A stretch of 64,000 nt of DNA from an uncultured Tenacibaculum sp. (GTDB taxonomy: Bacteria > Bacteroidota > Bacteroidia > Flavobacteriales > Flavobacteriaceae), in contig CANMIL010000002.1 in assembly GCA_947497895.1 (NCBI GenBank), positions 248,001-312,000 on the forward strand, written 5' to 3'. The position numbers and the translations under genes are program-made. The notes beneath the pieces were generated by a model. It saw only the letters and a program-made list of their open reading frames with translations, was not told where the DNA came from and searched no databases. This document shows, piece by piece, positions 60,884-64,000 of the stretch. The first letter of the stretch is position 1; every line of letters begins with the position of its first letter.

Positions 60884-62041
60884 ATGCCTTTTTATCATAA
60901 ACTAGGAAAAATTCCACCAAAACGCCACACTCAATTCCGCAAGGAAAATGGCGATTTATACTACGAGCAACTTTTTGGGACCATTGGATTCGATGGGATG
61001 TCTACAAACATGTACCATGAATACAGACCAACTATGGTCAAAGAAATAAAGAAGCAGTATAGTGTTGCACCAAAAGTTGCCAAAGAAAACAACATTCAAT
61101 CGTATCGTTTTAGAGGTTTTCAAGTACCTCAGTTTGATGATTATTTAGAGAGTAGAAAAGTTGTACTTACAAACAATGATTGTAACGTTATTTTATCAGC
61201 ACCAAAAAAATCTACAGAAGATTATTTTTATAAAAACACGGATGCCGATGAGGTAATTTTTATTCATAAAGGGTCAGGTAAGTTACGAACTATGTTAGGT
61301 AACATAGAGTTCAAATATGGAGACTATTTAGTGATTCCGAGGGGAACAATTTATAAGTTGGATTTCAACGATGAAAATAACCGTTTGTTTATCGTAGAGT
61401 CTTATAGTCCAGTATATACACCAAAGCGTTATCGTAACTGGTTTGGACAATTACTAGAGCATTCACCTTATTGTGAACGCGATATTCGTCGTCCTGAAGA
61501 ACTAGAAACTCACAACGAAAAAGGGGATTTCTTAATGAAAATTAAGAAGAAGAATGAAATCATTGAAATGGTTTATGCTTCCCATCCTTTTGATGTAGTT
61601 GGGTATGATGGGTTTAACTATCCGTACGCTTTTTCTATTCATGATTTCGAACCGATTACAGGTAGAATTCATTTACCACCACCAATTCACCAAACTTTTG
61701 AAAGTGCCGGATTTGTAATCTGTAGCTTTGTACCACGTTTATACGATTATCATCCTGATTCAATTCCAGCTCCATATAATCACAGTAATATCGATTCTGA
61801 TGAAGTTTTATATTATGTAGATGGAGATTTTATGAGTAGGAATGATATCGCTCCTGGACATATTTCATTGCACCCAGCAGGAATTCCTCACGGACCACAC
61901 CCAGGTGCTGCTGAAAGAAGTATAGGAGAAAAAGAGACTGAGGAGTTAGCAGTAATGGTTGATACATTTAAGCCATTAATGGTAACTGAGGAAGCTATGA
62001 AAATAGCTGATGAAGATTATTATAAATCTTGGTTAGAGTAA
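60884..62041 (+). CDS. hmgA: Homogentisate 1,2-dioxygenase
   Basis: 385 residues. Opens the ring of homogentisate to maleylacetoacetate in Tyr/Phe breakdown. Cupin fold; the family start is PFYHKLGKIPPKRHTQFRK. Iron-site region: GRIHLPPPIHQTFESAGFVICSFVPRL, then ISLHPAGIPHGPHPGAAE with the ligand His residues. Somewhat shorter than human HGD, as usual in Bacteroidetes. hppD follows 71 bp downstream on the same strand, giving the two consecutive steps in one operon. Confidence 0.93.
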   Translation: MPFYHKLGKIPPKRHTQFRKENGDLYYEQLFGTIGFDGMSTNMYHEYRPTMVKEIKKQYSVAPKVAKENNIQSYRFRGFQVPQFDDYLESRKVVLTNNDCNVILSAPKKSTEDYFYKNTDADEVIFIHKGSGKLRTMLGNIEFKYGDYLVIPRGTIYKLDFNDENNRLFIVESYSPVYTPKRYRNWFGQLLEHSPYCERDIRRPEELETHNEKGDFLMKIKKKNEIIEMVYASHPFDVVGYDGFNYPYAFSIHDFEPITGRIHLPPPIHQTFESAGFVICSFVPRLYDYHPDSIPAPYNHSNIDSDEVLYYVDGDFMSRNDIAPGHISLHPAGIPHGPHPGAAERSIGEKETEELAVMVDTFKPLMVTEEAMKIADEDYYKSWLE

Positions 62042-62112
62042 TCTTACTCTTTGTACAATTAGTTTTAGAAAGATTATTTTCTAATTAACAAAAACATCAA
62101 ATTTAAGAACAC

Positions 62113-63273
62113 ATGTCAAAAGAAATAAAGTCAGTAAACTACGGTTTAGAAAAAATATTTGAAGGAGCTCAAGATTTCCTTCCACTTTTAGGAACAGATT
62201 ACGTTGAATTTTATGTAGGGAATGCAAAGCAATCTGCACATTTTTATAAAACAGCTTTTGGTTTCCAATCTTTAGCATATAAAGGTTTAGAAACTGGATC
62301 GAAAGATGAGGTAAGCTATGTTTTGGTTCAAGATAAAATACGTTTAGTATTAACAACCCCTTTAAACAGTAAGTCACCTGTAAATGATCATATTGTTAAG
62401 CACGGTGATGGTGTAAAGGTTGTTGCTTTATGGGTTGAAGATGCTCGTTCGGCTTGGGAAGAAACAACAAAAAGAGGAGCAAAGTCTTACATGGAGCCAA
62501 CAGTTGAAACAGATGAGCATGGAGAAGTAGTGCGTTCGGGTATTTATACTTATGGAGAAACTGTTCATATGTTTGTTGAGCGTAAAAATTATAAAGGAAC
62601 TTTTATGCCAGGTTTCATTGATTGGAATCCTGATTATAATCCACCAAGTGCTGGTTTAAAATATATTGATCACATGGTAGGAAATGTTGGATGGGGTCAA
62701 ATGAATACTTGGGTAAAATGGTATGAAGATGTAATGGGATTTGAAAACTTTTTATCTTTTGATGACAAGCAAATTCATACTGAATACTCAGCTCTTATGA
62801 GTAAAGTAATGAGTAATGGTAACGGGAGGGTTAAATTTCCTATTAACGAGCCAGCAAAAGCAGCAAAACGTTCTCAGATTGAAGAATATTTAGACTTCTA
62901 CGAAGGAGAAGGTGTACAACATATTGCAGTAGCAACAGATGATATCATCAAAACAGTTGCGCAGTTAAGAGCTAACGGAGTTGAGTTTTTACCTCCACCA
63001 CCACAATCATATTACGATATGATTCCTGAAAGATTAGGAGTTCATATGGAAATAATGAAAGAAGATATTGCCAAACTACAGGAGTTATCTATTTTGGTTG
63101 ATGCAGATGAAGAAGGGTATTTATTACAAATATTTACCAAACCAGTAGAAGATAGACCAACTTTATTCTTTGAAATTATCCAGAGAATGGGAGCGCGTGG
63201 ATTTGGAGCAGGAAACTTTAAAGCGTTGTTTGAATCGATTGAAAGAGAGCAACAATTAAGAGGAACACTATAA
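62113..63273 (+). CDS. hppD: 4-hydroxyphenylpyruvate dioxygenase
   Basis: 386 residues. Converts 4-hydroxyphenylpyruvate to homogentisate. Two vicinal-oxygen-chelate domains: N-terminal DYVEFYVGNAKQSAHFYKTAFGF, and catalytic KYIDHMVGNVGWGQMNTWVKWYEDVMGF. The iron ligands are the His in YIDHMVG, the His in GVQHIAVATDDI and the Glu in LFFEIIQRMGARGFG. The C-terminal helix FGAGNFKALFESIEREQ closes the site. Makes the substrate for hmgA. Confidence 0.96.
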   Translation: MSKEIKSVNYGLEKIFEGAQDFLPLLGTDYVEFYVGNAKQSAHFYKTAFGFQSLAYKGLETGSKDEVSYVLVQDKIRLVLTTPLNSKSPVNDHIVKHGDGVKVVALWVEDARSAWEETTKRGAKSYMEPTVETDEHGEVVRSGIYTYGETVHMFVERKNYKGTFMPGFIDWNPDYNPPSAGLKYIDHMVGNVGWGQMNTWVKWYEDVMGFENFLSFDDKQIHTEYSALMSKVMSNGNGRVKFPINEPAKAAKRSQIEEYLDFYEGEGVQHIAVATDDIIKTVAQLRANGVEFLPPPPQSYYDMIPERLGVHMEIMKEDIAKLQELSILVDADEEGYLLQIFTKPVEDRPTLFFEIIQRMGARGFGAGNFKALFESIEREQQLRGTL

Positions 63274-63296
63274 TAATTTATAGATTATAAGAAAGT

Positions 63297-63336
63297 AAAG
63301 CCAAGAATTAAATAATATTTAGTTTCTTGGCTTTTT
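63297..63336 (+). terminator. Terminator after hppD
   Basis: AAAGCCAAGAA pairs with TTCTTGGCTTT, then T run; ends the hmgA-hppD unit. Confidence 0.85.
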
Positions 63337-63489
63337 GTTTTCTGAAAAAATGGATCGATATATAAACATAAAATCTCCTTTTTCTTAATCATATTATCAC
63401 ATATGGGAAACGTCCAATACCTTTTATTTAATGCATGCTAAAAGTAAATGAACTATGAACTATTTTAAGGTTTTGGCAAATATTTAAAT

Positions 63490-63530
63490 ACTCATAAGTG
63501 AGTAAATGATTAACAATTATTGTAATTTTG
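63490..63530 (+). promoter_or_regulatory. kynA promoter with palindrome
   Basis: TAATTTTG (63523-63530) is the -7 element, 4 nt before the ATG. ACTCATAAGTGAGT (63490-63503) is a palindrome with 5-bp arms over the -33 region. Confidence 0.5.
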
Positions 63531-63534
63531 ACAC

Positions 63535-64000
63535 ATGAACAAAGAGGAATTATTAAAGGCCATTGAAGATAAATATAATGACCTTGGAGTCCCAACAGAA
63601 ACAATGCTTGAAGGACTTCTTTGGAGTAAGCCTATTACATACTGGGATTATATACAAACTGATGCTTTGTTAGGTTTACAAACGCCAAGAACAACACAAC
63701 CTGACGAGATGGTTTTTATAATGTATCATCAAGTAAATGAACTGTTGTTCAAAATGATTTTATGGGAAATTGATCAAGTAGCAAAATCTGTAGAGATTTC
63801 TGCTGAAAAATTCTCAAAACACCTTACCAGAATTAGTAGATATTTTGATATGCTTTGTAGTTCATTCTCAGTAATGGCTGATGGAATGGATGTTGAGCAA
63901 TATCTAAAATTCAGAAGTGCTTTAACACCAGCAAGTGGTTTTCAAAGTGCTCAATATAGAAAAGTTGAATTCGCTTCAACAGAACTCATCAATTTAATTG
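63535..64000 (+). CDS. kynA: Tryptophan 2,3-dioxygenase, 5' part
   Basis: 155 residues are visible before the window ends. MNKEELLKAIEDKYNDLGVP, LEGLLWSKPITYWDYIQTDALLGLQTPRT and PDEMVFIMYHQVNELLFKMILWEIDQ carry the family motifs: the Trp-binding FxxxHQxxELxFK region, with His of the catalytic site in YHQ. ALTPASGFQSAQYRKVEF is the substrate-binding loop. Heme enzyme, first step of the kynurenine path. The 3' end lies outside. The start sits 4 nt after TAATTTTG, so the mRNA is probably leaderless. Confidence 0.92.
   Translation, partial: MNKEELLKAIEDKYNDLGVPTETMLEGLLWSKPITYWDYIQTDALLGLQTPRTTQPDEMVFIMYHQVNELLFKMILWEIDQVAKSVEISAEKFSKHLTRISRYFDMLCSSFSVMADGMDVEQYLKFRSALTPASGFQSAQYRKVEFASTELINLI

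Overview
The window reads as a piece of an AT-rich (roughly one-third G+C) chromosome of a marine-type Flavobacteriaceae, possibly close to Tenacibaculum (genus is a guess). Evidence: gliding-motility genes gldE and gldD behind mutY and ssb; a subtilase with a type IX secretion (T9SS) sorting tail; promoters of the Bacteroidetes type (TTTG at -33, TAnnTTTG at -7) with almost no Shine-Dalgarno sites; flavobacterial families such as DUF6427/DUF6341 beside upp; and homogentisate, 4-hydroxyphenylpyruvate and tryptophan dioxygenases. I see no tRNA, rRNA, CRISPR array, transposase or prophage.

Layout. 1-22.6 kb is mostly housekeeping: the end of purD, a large secreted subtilase, RNase G, a 29-residue basic protein, an HU protein, mutY-ssb-gldE-gldD, a Yip1-like membrane protein, heme A synthase, the tRNA hydroxylase TrhO, asd, an HD hydrolase, a GNAT enzyme, a minus-strand holB-lipoprotein-histidine kinase-enoyl-CoA hydratase operon, and feoA-feoB with a Cys-rich accessory peptide. 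22.8-36 kb is the accessory region: a 1149-residue SpvB/YD-type secreted protein, a 2151-residue RHS-family protein with eight 80-residue tandem repeats and a C-terminal HEIIH metallopeptidase-like toxin domain, an overlapping lipoprotein that is the likely immunity protein, a second lipoprotein, C-rich intergenic DNA with a candidate small RNA, and a secreted PQQ-type propeller. 36-46.6 kb holds an unassigned membrane protein, a large outer-membrane barrel, a small barrel, brnQ, a hydrolase, upp, DUF6427/DUF6341, trmB, a LysE-type exporter and an alkyltransferase-like protein without the acceptor Cys.

46.9-60.5 kb is an iron and electron-transfer block. On the plus strand are Mrp and NifU-type Fe-S carriers, a ferredoxin-NADP reductase, a fatty-acid-hydroxylase-family protein and a 2Fe-2S ferredoxin. 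Converging on it from the minus strand is a siderophore set: two paralogous TonB-dependent receptors, DUF3325, DUF3649, a PepSY membrane reductase-like protein, a methyltransferase and a flavodoxin. The two receptor promoters share a 19/20-identical AT-rich box at the same distance from -33, which suggests common iron control. 60.9-64 kb carries hmgA-hppD and the start of kynA, for aromatic amino acid breakdown.

The most interesting items are the split RHS toxin/lipoprotein immunity locus, the C-rich small-RNA candidate downstream of it, several genes whose -7 promoter element lies only 4-5 nt before the start codon (probable leaderless mRNAs), and long inverted repeats ending 2-8 nt before start codons.
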